Assembly (NCBI GenBank): GCA_003427395.1
Contig: BFEA01000270.1
Coordinates: 1,039,429 to 1,071,620 of the forward strand
Direction of reading: 5' to 3'
Source: Chara braunii
Lineage: Eukaryota; Streptophyta; Charophyceae; Charales; Characeae
DNA length: 32,192 nt
The position numbers and the translations under genes were made by a program. The notes under the pieces were generated by a model. The model was given only the letters and a program-made list of their open reading frames with translations, was not told the DNA's origin and searched no databases. Below are positions 1 through 10,358 of this stretch, piece after piece (position 1 is the first letter of the stretch; each line of letters starts with the position of its first letter).

Positions 1-43
<43 letters not shown>
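1..43. repeat. (CA)n microsatellite
   Basis: Uninterrupted CA dinucleotide repeat at the very start of the window; it probably continues beyond the left edge. Confidence 0.98.
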
Positions 44-46
<3 letters not shown>

Positions 47-287
47 GGCAGCCAGAGCCAATTGCTCCCATTCCGCAATACTAAATACTGATGCTGACTG
101 CGTGACTGCCGAAGACGGTGCCAGCCAATGCAGCGAAGGAGCCACAGGTGGGTGGTACAGGCAGTGAAGGACGGCAGTCCTTGGAACACACGAATGGTTT
201 GTCCACTGGACAGCTGTCCAACGAATGGGCCTTGCTCCACTACCCTCCGCTCGCAGAAAAGGCAAAAATATGCACGGTGTATCTTCC

Positions 288-411
288 CATGTTCTAGCGG
301 AAGATTCACTGTCGTTTTGCGCATTTGAGAGTAGTGGATCCCTGCCCACTTGGCCTCGCTCCACTACTCTCGAAATGTGCAGAACGAGAGTGAATCTTCC
401 GCTAGAACATG
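288..411. repeat. 124-bp foldback (inverted repeat)
   Basis: Arms 288-338 and 360-411 are near-perfect reverse complements around a 21-base spacer. The outer 23 bp (288-310 against 389-411) match exactly, and the inner part carries a few mismatches and a one-base indel. This is the form of a MITE or of a small-RNA hairpin precursor. No target-site duplication was seen at its ends. Confidence 0.85.
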
Positions 412-1108
412 GACAGACAAACAGCCAGCTCCTATCCCATGCCCCAGTCCTAACCTCTCCTGTATATCTGCCTCTTCAGCCCTTCTGTTGGGCCGCCTGA
501 TGCTCTCCTGAAGCCCTAGCAGTCTGGCCGCTTATTCGGCTGTGAGAATTTAGATGCTCCTTCTCTTATTGTTGGGTTATATGGCAAATCCCTGGGAAAT
601 GTGGGAAATCAGGGTTTGAGATATGAATATGACTGCTCTACAGTTGCGTTGACGGCCGCGCTTATCTTCCTTTTGAGTTACCTTTTTTGGAGATGCTGTG
701 TTAGGCTTTTATCTGCCGTGTGCGTAACATGGAGCGCCGCGTTAGGCGCAGGCGTAGGGAGATGATATATGTAGACGGGGTGTTGGATTTCGTTGGGCGA
801 TGTTTTCTTTGGCCCTGCTTTTTTAGGTTGGTGTAGTCCTGTATGAGTTGTGGAATTTTGAAATTGCATTGAAGGTAGGTGTTCAGGATGGTTATAATTA
901 GGGTCGTTGTATTGTTGGACTTGTTGATTCTCGTGAAGGTAGGTGTTTCAGATAGCTTTAAATAGGGTGTTGGCCTTGAGGATTGTCCTTACTGCTGTGG
1001 TTTTTGTTTTGTTTGGGTTTTGTTTTACCGCGGCTTGATTGTCCAATATCTTTTTTTACTTTTTTTGTGGGTAGGCTGCAGATGGGGATATAATTATTTT
1101 TGGGTCAC
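412..1108. other. Intergenic, no gene seen
   Basis: Only short open frames without family resemblance. The sequence is T/G-rich on the plus strand. A diverged duplication, 'GAAGGTAGGTGTT', occurs near 871 and 935. Confidence 0.6.
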
Positions 1109-1266
1109 TTAAACCACCAGTACTTGGCCCAGCTATCGGCCGCGGGAAAGAATAGAGTAGAAATATTTATAGTCGGATGAATTTGAGCGCTCCTGTAGTA
1201 GCCCGTACGTTTCCTAAAATCGTGGCGCGTTAACGGGCACGACTCTAGGAAGTACTGGTGGTTTAA
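1109..1266. repeat. MITE-like element with 17-bp terminal inverted repeats
   Basis: The 17-bp sequence TTAAACCACCAGTACTT at 1109-1125 recurs as an exact reverse complement at 1250-1266, bounding a 158-bp non-coding segment. An inner stem pairs GCCCGT (1201-1206) with ACGGGC (1233-1238). The left end continues into a stretch (1112-1138) found again at 4433-4459 with one mismatch, so the end belongs to a dispersed family. No flanking duplication is evident. Confidence 0.7.
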
Positions 1267-2907
1267 ATCCCTTTCAGAGTTATTTCCCGATAGTTGGTTA
1301 AGGTTCGTTGTCTTTTTTTATTTCTGTTGCCTTGGTCGTACTGAGGGCATGGGCGGGCAGCTGTAGAAGGAGGTAGAGAGGCTGGTGCCCGGCTTGAGTA
1401 ACGGGTACGAAGACCATACATGCGGGAACGGGGCTCCAAGCTCCTGGTGGGGTAGGATAACCCGGCTGTTTCTGTTATTGGCTACTCCGGGATGTAATTT
1501 TCCTTGGGCACTGGGCAGTGGGCCCTGTAATAAAAAGTGCAATTCAAGTAAAGAAAAAAAGAAAGAAAGAAAAGAAAGAAAAAAAAGAAAGAAAAAAAAG
1601 AAGAAAACAAAAGCATAATGCAAGGAAAATGAGCGATAGCGGACACCGAAAACCAAGCAGCATCATATACATGAAACCAGATAGTCGTGACCTCGAACCA
1701 GAAGCAGAATTGCAACACGAGTTTCCCCAAATAAGAGCACAGCAAAGGCTCAATAGTGACAATGTTGGAATAGTCTCATCATCGTCAACAAAAACCAATG
1801 TCGACATCCTATCTGGCGGTCTGCGCCCAGACTACAAATGGCAGATCCTATCTAGCCTATCTACAATGCCACTGGTGACGTCAACAGCTCCTCGAAGTAC
1901 GAGCAGATCTCGGACAATGCCGTTCGCCTCAAGCACCAGGTATGTCTCTGGCATCACTCACAACCTCGATCCCTCACTCACAGATGCCATGTGCACCCAA
2001 GGACCACCATGCGCCCCATCCAGCTCAGTGCAGCGCAGCTCTGCTATGGCTGCCTGCTCTCCCTGCTCGCCCGTGAGCGAGTGGGCCTGGCCAGTGATTA
2101 GCGCAGCATCGCTTGCGCAGCATGCAGCCAGTGCCTGAATGCCAAATGTGAGGGCAGGCACTTTCCTAAATGGAAGTGGCCTGCCTGCTGCGTGTGGCCT
2201 GGCTGCGTTGGGCCCCTGCCCAGAAGCTTCCAGTAGGCCCCGCGAGGCTGAGCCCCGGTCCAAACGAATCAGGCCCAGGGCCTGTGTCGGTTGCCTGTGC
2301 CCAACTGCCTGCAGCCTGTGTCCGACCTTGTTGTGTATCGGGCGCAGGGCCTGCCTCAGTTACATACGAAAAAGGCAGCCTGGCCCTGGGCGCTCTCAAA
2401 CAACTGGCGCTGCGCAACTGCCTGAATTTCCCCAGTTGCGTGGTAGCCGAAAAATAGGCCTCTTGGCCTCAGTCGGGCCTGCCTTCACTTAGGGCGGCCG
2501 ACTGTGCTGCGACCCAGGGGAAAAGGGGCTCATCGGGGCTTTATGCCTCGCAATAAAAGAATGAAAAAAAAGAATTGGGGACTGTCCATGTCTGACGGTC
2601 TGCCGTGGAGGAAACGACGGAGGTCCATGGGACAGTTCGCAGACAATATGATGATCCGGCAGAACTTAACCACAAGCAGGTGCACAACTTCGTTTCCTAT
2701 CAAGGACCGGCAAGGGGTGTATGTGGGCATCTTTGGCGGTTGATGCAGGGTGTAATTCCTCTGGCAGTTGGCTCGTTGGAACATTTGTGGGCTTCACGTT
2801 GGGATTTTCGGTAACGTGATGTTGGGCCTCTCTCTCCACTACCCTCCGCACACAGAAAACGGTGTTCTGATGTGCTCAGATATACTCCAAGTGTATCATA
2901 CCTATAA
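1267..2907. other. Intergenic, no gene seen; contains a purine tract
   Basis: Nothing with recognisable coding content. 1551-1613 is an uninterrupted A/G tract (GAAA-type units, broken only by one C) that may be a microsatellite or the A-rich tail of an old retroposon. 2000-2480 is GC-rich with recurrent CCTG/GGCC words. Sequence at 2835-2860 resembles 235-260, which suggests a dispersed repeat. Confidence 0.55.
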
Positions 2908-3052
2908 GGGACGCTGGACCCGTTTTCCAGCAGGTGATGCTCCCCACCAATAGATGGAGCCTGTCCCCAGGTGCGAGCGGTGTCTGTCCTAACCAGCATC
3001 GCTAGCACTGCAAGGATTGTTTGGTTTTAAAAAATAAAAATAAAAATAAAAA
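2908..3052 (+). mobile_element. SINE-like retroposon 3' part, copy A
   Basis: 2908-2961 matches the reverse complement of 4611-4664 over 54 bp with two mismatches. Beyond that block both copies continue with weaker similarity and then an A-rich tail, here the (AAAAAT)n-type run at 3029-3052. The block starts with GGGACGCTGG and can form a small stem (GCTGG with CCAGC). The family is not one I recognise; a LINE or SINE 3' end is an inference from the shared end and the tails. The 5' end is not resolved. Confidence 0.55.
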
Positions 3053-4176
3053 TCTCACACAATCCAGCAGGCAACACTCCTCTGTACCCGCCTCTCTTTC
3101 AATCGTAGGGAAGCCGTATATGCCGGTTGGAAGCCCGCCAACAAAGAGCAACCCTACCACTCCAACCCGCTCCCTTTCAATCAATAGAGAATGAATATGA
3201 CCTGGGAATAAAGATGCTTGACAAGTCTTATATCCACTCCTGCAAATCACCTCCATCTATCCAAAAATTATCCAAATCAGCGCTACTCCTAGTAAGCTCT
3301 ACCTCAAAGGCCTAAACAAAACAACCCACGTCATTAGCAGTTAAGCCTTCCATATTGAGAGAGCACTAAACAGCATCAACAAGATGCTGAAGCCGCCAGC
3401 CACCACAAGATTCACTGAGATGAACAGCTTTTCAACAACCAAGACGGCACTGCATCACAGCAACCACGAACGTAGCCAGTCCCGCCGCCAGCAAGTGTAG
3501 TAGCTGATCGCCAGCACGTAACTCGAAAAAGAACGTTTGCGCTAGTCGTAGGTAAAGCATACCACACTGTCCAAGAGGATCGAGATACTGACCCGTAGGC
3601 CAACAGGTGCGACAAGCCAACACTTCATCTCCAAGATTCCACCAGTAAACATCCACAAGGCTCGCCTCCTCATCAGCGCACCAAAGACCGTCGCGTCCAT
3701 GCACACCGATTACATAACAGGTATATAGCGCACAACACTCTGCCCCAACGCAACTCCCAACTTGCGCCAGTATGCACGCAGCAACTCTCAAGCAACCACG
3801 CGTGGAGAGTGGTCAACAAACAACCGGATATGGCGGTCCGACTATAGCTCGCTGACCAGGCAGCTTCGGGCTACAAGCGCTACACCACCTCGCCGTGCGC
3901 GCTTGGGGCAATGACGCAGTCCATGGAGACAGCCGTTGACCATTCTTTTATGCTTTTCAAATTCACGTCTATCGTTTTTAAAATGCGTCGCTTTAAAATG
4001 CGTCGTACCATGGAGCACTGGTTTCGTAAACTAAACTAAACCAATGTTAGTGGGACTTGGCTCCAGGTAGTGCCTTAGGACGTAGTTAAGCTGGGTAGGA
4101 TAAGGTTGAGACTAAGATAAGGATTAATTCCATAAGCGAAACTGGCCAAACCAGGATATTGTGAGGTCCAGCCTCA
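3053..4176. other. Intergenic, no gene seen
   Basis: No convincing coding sequence. A minus-strand open frame at 3432-3791 matches no family I know. A direct repeat of TTTAAAATGCGTCG lies near 3976-4007. Confidence 0.5.
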
Positions 4177-4305
4177 AACATTTGACTTTTTTTTTTTTTT
4201 TTTACAAAAAAAAGGAGTATATTTATCAAAGCTGGGAACCGGGCCCAGCGTCCCTCACAAAATTAGGTGGGACCCTCGGCGGGCAAAGAACATTTGACTT
4301 TTTTT
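4177..4305 (-). mobile_element. Tiny retroposon with A tail and 17-bp target-site duplication
   Basis: AACATTTGACTTTTTTT occurs at 4177-4193 and again at 4289-4305. Between them lies a segment of about 95 bp that on the minus strand reads from a G/C-rich start (4288 downward), through a GCTGGG...CCCAGC hairpin, to an A run (the T run ending at 4203 on the plus strand). Direct repeats flanking a unit with a terminal poly(A) are the hallmark of LINE-mediated retroposition. The hairpin start GGGACGCTGG is shared with the SINE-like copies at 2908 and 4664, so this may be a short relative. Confidence 0.75.
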
Positions 4306-4413
4306 AATTTTATTTTAAATTTGGACCATTTCTCGATTTATGCTTTTTTTTTTTTTTTTTTTTNGAAAATTGTGGCTGCTTGTAAGAAGTGTATTTTTTT
4401 TCATTGCGGGGAA

Positions 4414-4459
4414 AAGTACTACTGCTGGTTTTAACCACCAGTACTTGGCCGAGCTATCG
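4414..4459. repeat. Back-to-back terminal repeats of the 1109-1266 family
   Basis: AACCACCAGTACTT (4433-4446) is preceded two bases earlier by an imperfect reverse complement (4414-4430), and the sequence through 4459 matches 1112-1138 with one mismatch. It looks like a collapsed or nested pair of ends of the same small-element family. Confidence 0.55.
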
Positions 4460-4531
4460 ATGCTGACGATCACTTTTTCGAGGAAGTTTTTACAGCGCAA
4501 CCTGCACTCGGAGTTTTCTATGTCGTCTCTC

Positions 4532-4664
4532 TTTTTTTTTTTAACAAAACACAGCCCGGGTAGATGCTAGGAGCGCTGATAAGAGCAGGCACCCCTAGCA
4601 CCACCCAGGAGGCTCCATCTATTGGTGGGGAGCAGCACCTGCTGGAAAATGGGTCCAGCGTCCC
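4532..4664 (-). mobile_element. SINE-like retroposon 3' part, copy B
   Basis: Minus-strand copy of the family at 2908-3052. 4611-4664 is the conserved 54-bp block, 4560-4610 is diverged, and the T run at 4532-4542 is the A tail on the minus strand. The opposite orientation to copy A rules out a simple tandem duplication. Confidence 0.55.
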
Positions 4665-5385
4665 ACAGATACAACTTTGCAGTACAACAAGCGTTCAGGC
4701 ATCTGGCCATGAGGCTGTCACTCCGGAGCTTCTCTCTATCCCTCTGGGCTGCATGTCTCCCAATCCCATTGAGTAGCTCTAACTTACAGATGACCAAGTG
4801 CCCCCCGGGAACCCGCCCACCCTTTCTTTCTAATCATGAATCTACTCTCCCACTGTTGCCAATGACGGGCCACTATCCCAGGTGTCTGCAGCCCCCAAGT
4901 GCCCCGTATTGCTTTAGTTATCCTGTCAACATCTAAACTATTGTTCTTATTGCCGGAGAGACGAACCCCGACAGCTCTTGAAAGGAAGATCCTATGCATT
5001 GTGGAATGCATCTCTCCCCTTCACAGGGTGTCCTTGAGGTAGAAATCCCTGTCAAACCATTATGAGGTGGCAATGTCTCTCTCTCATGGCTGTGCTACTT
5101 GTGTGTCAACCAGCGCCGCTTTAGCCATTTGCAATCAAATATCAGAAGGAGATATATTCACAGCGTCCCCCGGTCAGCCACCTGTGTGTCCGGGGAGACG
5201 TCCATACTGTCTGCTCCGAGACGTCCATACTGTCTGCTCCCTTCGATTGGCCCGGGTCTTGTGCCTTCTCTTGTCGGCCATCGTTGCAGTTTGTCCATGT
5301 TTCAGTTGCAGCTATTCCTCGATCCCCACTCCGATATTACCGGGGATTTTTCTGGCGTCTTGCACCTTATCAGCGATGCCCCTGA
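4665..5385. other. Intergenic, no gene seen
   Basis: No coding sequence recognised. It contains the 23-bp tandem duplication at 5195-5240 and runs into the 3' end of the minus-strand LINE. Confidence 0.5.
5195..5240. repeat. 23-bp tandem duplication
   Basis: Two exact copies of a 23-bp unit beginning GAGACGTCCATACTG, at 5195-5217 and 5218-5240. Confidence 0.95.
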
Positions 5386-8300
5386 CTAAGACAGAAGGGG
5401 TGGGGGGGAGAAGGGGGGAAGGGGGGAAGGGGGGGGCACAGGGGGTGAAGGGGGTCCAGGGGGCAGATGAAGCGACGAAGTTGGAGAGGGCGGAATGGGG
5501 TGGGCGCTGTGGCAGGGACGGGTGAGGGGGCGGACAAGGGGGTCACTTGAGATCAGGACAAAGTTAGCCGAAAGATAGGGAACTTCGAACTCCGCGGTAG
5601 GCCGGCGGTGCCATGTAGGTTCCGAGGCCCTCCATGGCTTCCAGCGAATTTCCAGAGCCGAATCCAACTCGGAGAAAGCTTTATTCGGGTCCTGCCACAG
5701 TTGGCGAAAGCTTTCAATCATGTTTTGTCTGATTTGGTGGTCTTTCTCTTCTTGAAGGTCCTGTTTGAGGGATTTCTAGGCTTCTTGTGTGTGGGCTCGG
5801 ATAACGTCCTCCACCGTCTGTTGTGCTTCCTGGAGCCCAAACCTGTGGTCTTTTCTTTCAAAGGAGCATCTGGCCCTCCAGGCCAGCATGAGGACCTGTA
5901 GTCTCATGTAGGAGAAGAGGTTAGTTGCGAACGGGGACCATTGGGCCATCAAATGTTGTTCCTTACCAAGCAGGAGGAGGCCAAGGTCCCATGGGATGTG
6001 TGTGTTTGTGAGGGAGTGGAATGTTGCATCCCACCACTGCCACAATTGCCTAACCATTGGGCAAGCCAGTAGGCAGTGTTCCATCGTAGCTATAGCAGGT
6101 GGCGACGCCCGCCCACAATACGTGCAAATGGGAGACAAGAGGCCTTTTTGTTCCAAGTCTGTCCTTGACACAAGCCAGTCCGGGGTGGGGAGGCAGCGGT
6201 GCAGGATCTGCCACTGCAGAGATCTGAGATTGGTAGGCATGATCTTGGAATATTTGGGCCATGGCAGGTGGAGCAGCAAGTCCGGGTCAATTGGCGAGTC
6301 CCATGCCCATCTGTGCGATATGGCTTGGTTGATTGGTGGGACCGGTCGCAATGCTCTGTAGGCCCCTGTCACCGTAAATTCCCATATGCGCATGGGTTTT
6401 GTGCCTGGCCATTCCCATTCGGCTGGGTCAAATGACAGTTTGGCGATCGGAGTAGTGGACTCATACACATAGAAACCGTTGACTGGGTCTCCCACTACTC
6501 TGACAAGTAGAAGCCCTCCCCACATTGCAGTCATATCCAGGTCTTCATTCCTTGTCAGTTTGGAGAATCTGGCCCCCGGCACCTGAGTTTCGTGGGCCTG
6601 TAGAGTGCATCTCTCTTCTTCATTTTGTGTTACCTTATACACAGCATGCGGGAGGGGCAGATCCGCATATCTTATTACCCAGTCCTCTGGTAGGACTGTG
6701 GGACCTTGTGCAAGGACCAGCCTCCACGCCAAGGGGAGAGCTTCCCTCAATTTGAACATTTTGTTTTCCACATTCTTAGCATGTTTCAGTTTTTGATGCA
6801 TGTGGTTCGCCGTGGCCCAGTCAGCTGTACTCGGGTCCTACAGATCCCCTACCGTAAAGACCCCTCTCTTGGCCCATGTGAGCCATGGTGAGTTTGTTGT
6901 TAGCTTGAAGGGGGCACCGTCGTCGTCGAGGATGTAGGGATTTCCAAAGAGAGGCTGTTGCCACACATCCTGCCATCTATCGGGGGGCCTTTTCTGCTGC
7001 GGTCCGCACTGCCTCCAAAGTTTGATCATATTGGGCCACAACGGATCATTACTGATGTCGTTTATGGTCACTTGGGCCGGGGCGTTCCCCTACCTTTGAT
7101 GCGGGGAAGCAGGGATTGTCCAGGCGTTATTCGTCAACCATTGGAAGGGGTGCACTCGACTGTTAGTCGTGGGTTGTGGGGCCAGGTTAGCAATTTGCAG
7201 GCAGGCCAAGGGGCCCCATGAGATGTCATTGCCAATCAGCAATCTGATGAGGACTTTAAAGATCAAGGCCTCGCTCTCCCCTTCCGGGTCTAATATCCGT
7301 AGTCCCCAGTTGGTTCTTGGTTGTGTGAGGACATCCCAACTCACACGGTGCACACAGCCAGGGGCACTTGCCTTGTTCTTCCACAAATAATTTGTGAGTG
7401 CTTTCCTGAGCCTGGTGCTCTGGTGCTTTTTCACCGGCCAAACTGCTAGCTTGTACCAGATGGCTGCAAGAATAGCATTGTTGATTGTCGGGGCACGGCC
7501 CACCAACGAGGTGTGCAGCCCCTCCCAACGTGACAGTCTGTCAATGGCTGTATCCACTAGCAGGTCGCCATGGTCTGGTGGCGGGCCCATCGCCGTGAGT
7601 CTCACCCCCAGGATCCTTATTGCATCTTCTTTCTGGGCCCACGGAACCCTTGGTTCAGGCGGGGGGGGCTGCGCCTGTGGATGGAACCACCACCCCTCTG
7701 TTTTTTTATCCCCAATTGACTTTCATGTCAGCTGCCAATGAGAAGAGGTGTATCACCTGAGTAAGGGCTCTGAGACTGTCCGGATCTGCCCTTATAAGAA
7801 CCGTGAGGTCGTCTGCAAACAGCGATGTCATCGGGATCAGATGTTCGGGCAGCTCTGGGATAGGTACTTTGGCGATGTCGGGGTGAGCTCTAATCAGCGA
7901 AGCCAGGGCTTCCATTACAACGACAAATAACAAAGGGGTGATGGGATCTCCCTGCCTGACTGATCGCTGTAAATAAATCGGTGGTGACAGGTGGCCATTG
8001 AGCATGATGTTTGTGGAGGCTGATCTGTGGAGGATCCGGATCCAGTGGGTAAAAGCTGGTCCAAAATTCATCTTGGTCAGGCACATGTCAAGGAATTCCC
8101 AGCCCACATGATCGTAGGCTTTCTCAAAATCGATGAATAGGATGAACGCCTGAACATTCCGCTGACGGGCATATTTAATGGTCTCATTGACCATCACGAT
8201 ATTGTCTTGGATATTACGGTTGGGCATAAACCCAGTCTAGTCTGGGTGTATTAGCATATTCATAAATGGGAGCAGACGATTGGTTAGTGCCTTGGCGACC

Positions 8301-8825
8301 ATTTTGTAGGGGACAGGCAAGAGGGTGATAGGTCTGTAGTTTCTTATGTCCTCTTTGTCCCCTTTTTTGTAAAGGAGCGTTGTGACTCCCTGTCCGATCA
8401 TGCCACCGAATGATCCCTCTTTTTGGACTGCCAGTATGTATCCCATGAGGTCATCCTTAAGAAGCTCCCAAAATTGCGCCCAGAACTCTTTGGGGAAGGA
8501 GTCAATCCCCGGTGTCTTCTCTTCGTCCATGTCTTGGAGGGCTTCCCAGACCTCTTGAGAGGTGAGTTGTTTTTCCAACTGTTGCGTCTGTTCTTGTGAG
8601 AGCCTCTCTTTTAACGCTTGCAGCAGTGACTCTCTCGCATGAGCAACCTCTTGAGGATGCTTCATTGGCATCTGGGAAGTGAAGAGATGACTGTAGTATT
8701 TAGCAGCGTAATCTACTATGGCATATGCATTGGTGGCCACCGGGGCATTAGATTCCATCGGGTGTTTGAGTCTAGGAACTGTACTGGCTCTCGTTTTGGC
8801 ACCCGAGGAATCCGTTTCCCGTGGG
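5386..8825 (-). pseudogene. LINE ORF2, 3' portion (reverse transcriptase and C-terminal region), decayed
   Basis: Reading down the minus strand from about 8825, the frame enters the fingers of a non-LTR RT (NYRPITLLPVPYKMVAK near 8340-8290), then motif A FIDFEKAYDHVGW, motif B RQGDPITPLLF and the catalytic FADD at 7819-7808, so the active-site residues are intact. The thumb and connection follow, then a zf-RVT-like module around 6120-6020 (CTYC, then EHCLLAC) and a proline-rich tail. The frame is interrupted by TAG at 8237, 7090, 6838 and 5776, and ends in TAG at 5386. Between 7605 and 7706 it is shifted, near homopolymers at about 7663 and 7693. The TAG at 8237 replaces the near-invariant Gln of the (D/N)QTGF motif. 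The endonuclease half is absent upstream, where the frame meets a T-rich run at 8826. RT identity is certain; L1-type clade is likely. Confidence 0.93.
5396..5462 (+). repeat. G-run tract (G-quadruplex-capable)
   Basis: At least eight runs of four or more G within about 65 bases on the plus strand. On the minus strand the same bases encode the Pro-rich tail of the LINE ORF2 frame. Confidence 0.8.
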
Positions 8826-10358
8826 TTTTTTTTTTTTGTTTTTTTTTGTTTTTTCCAAACAAAGTCAAGATTAGCATAAATCGAGAAAAAAGTCGGTGTA
8901 CAATGACGATGGCGATAGCAGTGTTGATGCCGCCCAACGCATCAACCAGTCCTCTTGTAGACGCTGCCAGCCCCGTACAGACTCTGCCTTGTGCGACATC
9001 CTCTATCTTCTCGACCTGAAGGAGAAAAAAATCACGAACAAGGAGCGCTAGCGCTACGCGACCCGCGGACGGCAGGGCCCGTCCGCCAGGAATCGCGCAA
9101 ACATTCGGGAGATGGCCGCCACACTGGTCGCCTATCCCGAGTGACTGCTGCAACGGCAGCCCCGGGCCATCTTGTGCCGATTGTGAGCATACTCACGTGG
9201 GGCATGACCGATGTGTTGACACCAGCGTGAAAACATACGAAGCTGTATAGAAGGTGGGAGACATGTCAAGCTTGAACATGCATGTAAGTCAACGACGACG
9301 GCGACAAGTGTTTGCGCAAAGAAAGAGACAAGTGAAGTGCGGTGGAGTGAACATACTCGGGCGGAGCAGAGCTGTGAGCGAAGTCGGCATCGTTCAGACT
9401 GCTGACAACATCGCGTCGCTGGGGGTACAGACAACGACAGAATAAGGGCAGAGGAGAGGACAGGAAATGACGTGGCAGCGAATGGGGGTGAATACGTACC
9501 TATGGAATAGGAGTGAGGGGCATAGAGAGGGGATCCGAAGAGGAAGAAACGGCAGCACAAGCGAACCACGATCGAAACAGTGAAGGGAATAGAGCGGGGA
9601 GGAACGGTGATGAAGGTGGACACCTACGCATGGGACGAAGGAAGGAGTATGCTAAAAGGGAGGTGCGCGACGAGAGGAAGACGGAAATCGACGGGCGACG
9701 TATCGGAGAGGACCACGACAGATTGAGACGAAACAACTGAATGAACGGATGCGCGAGGCTCGGGTGAAGAGGATCACTGACTACTGCAAGTATCTATATC
9801 AAGCATGTCGAGACCTTCCCCCCCATCCCCCGTATCCACCACCCTCTTGTTCTTCGCTATTCCTCCCCTCATCCCCCGTATCCTCTACACTGTCACTCCC
9901 CACTTTCCCCGGTCTCACCCCCCCATCATCCAGCGGCCCCACCCGTCATCTTATGCAACATCTGCCATCTAACCCCCAGCGCCTCTGACCCCCGACGACC
10001 CGGCGATAAATACCTAACAATAAATATACTAAAAATATACTAAAAATTGAACGCGTGAGGCATCACAAACAGCAGGCAATTCCGATTGCGGAACGACCCA
10101 GCAAACCACCGGGTAATCTGGGCGGCAAAGCTGCACAATCTTAGAGACATAGTGAACTCGTTGATACAGTGCCGCCACGTTTTTTTTTTGTTTTTTTTTT
10201 TTGTTTGTTTTTTTTTTTTTTGGTAGCCGGACCAGGCCGCCGACCGGTGCCACGTGGCATCGCCCCCCGGTGGGACGTTGGTAGGATCAGCTCCTGATGA
10301 ATCAGGTCCCGATGGCCGGTGACACCAGTCACAAACCGCCCAACAGGGGGCTTTGGTG
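8826..10358. other. Inter-element region with T-rich tracts
   Basis: T-rich tracts interrupted by single G residues lie at 8826-8854 and 10180-10221; both could be A tails of minus-strand retroposons, but no flanking duplications were found. GCGGACGG and its complement pair near 9063-9084. Apart from the doubtful gag-like stretch at 9513-9985, no gene is visible. Confidence 0.5.
9513..9985 (+). pseudogene. Possible gag-like remnant
   Basis: Two adjoining open stretches in different frames (9513-9740 and 9749-9985) give an Arg/Glu/Asp-rich, probably helical stretch followed by 'MREARVKRITDYCKYL' and then a Pro/Ser-rich tail. The composition, charged coil then proline-rich, recalls Ty3/gypsy Gag N-terminal regions, but no diagnostic motif or zinc knuckle is present. 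Low-confidence call; it could equally be chance coding in purine-rich DNA. Confidence 0.2.

Noticed and set aside
3432-3791. 119-codon minus-strand frame as a gene
   Set aside because: No motif, no family resemblance, and overlapping frames of similar length.
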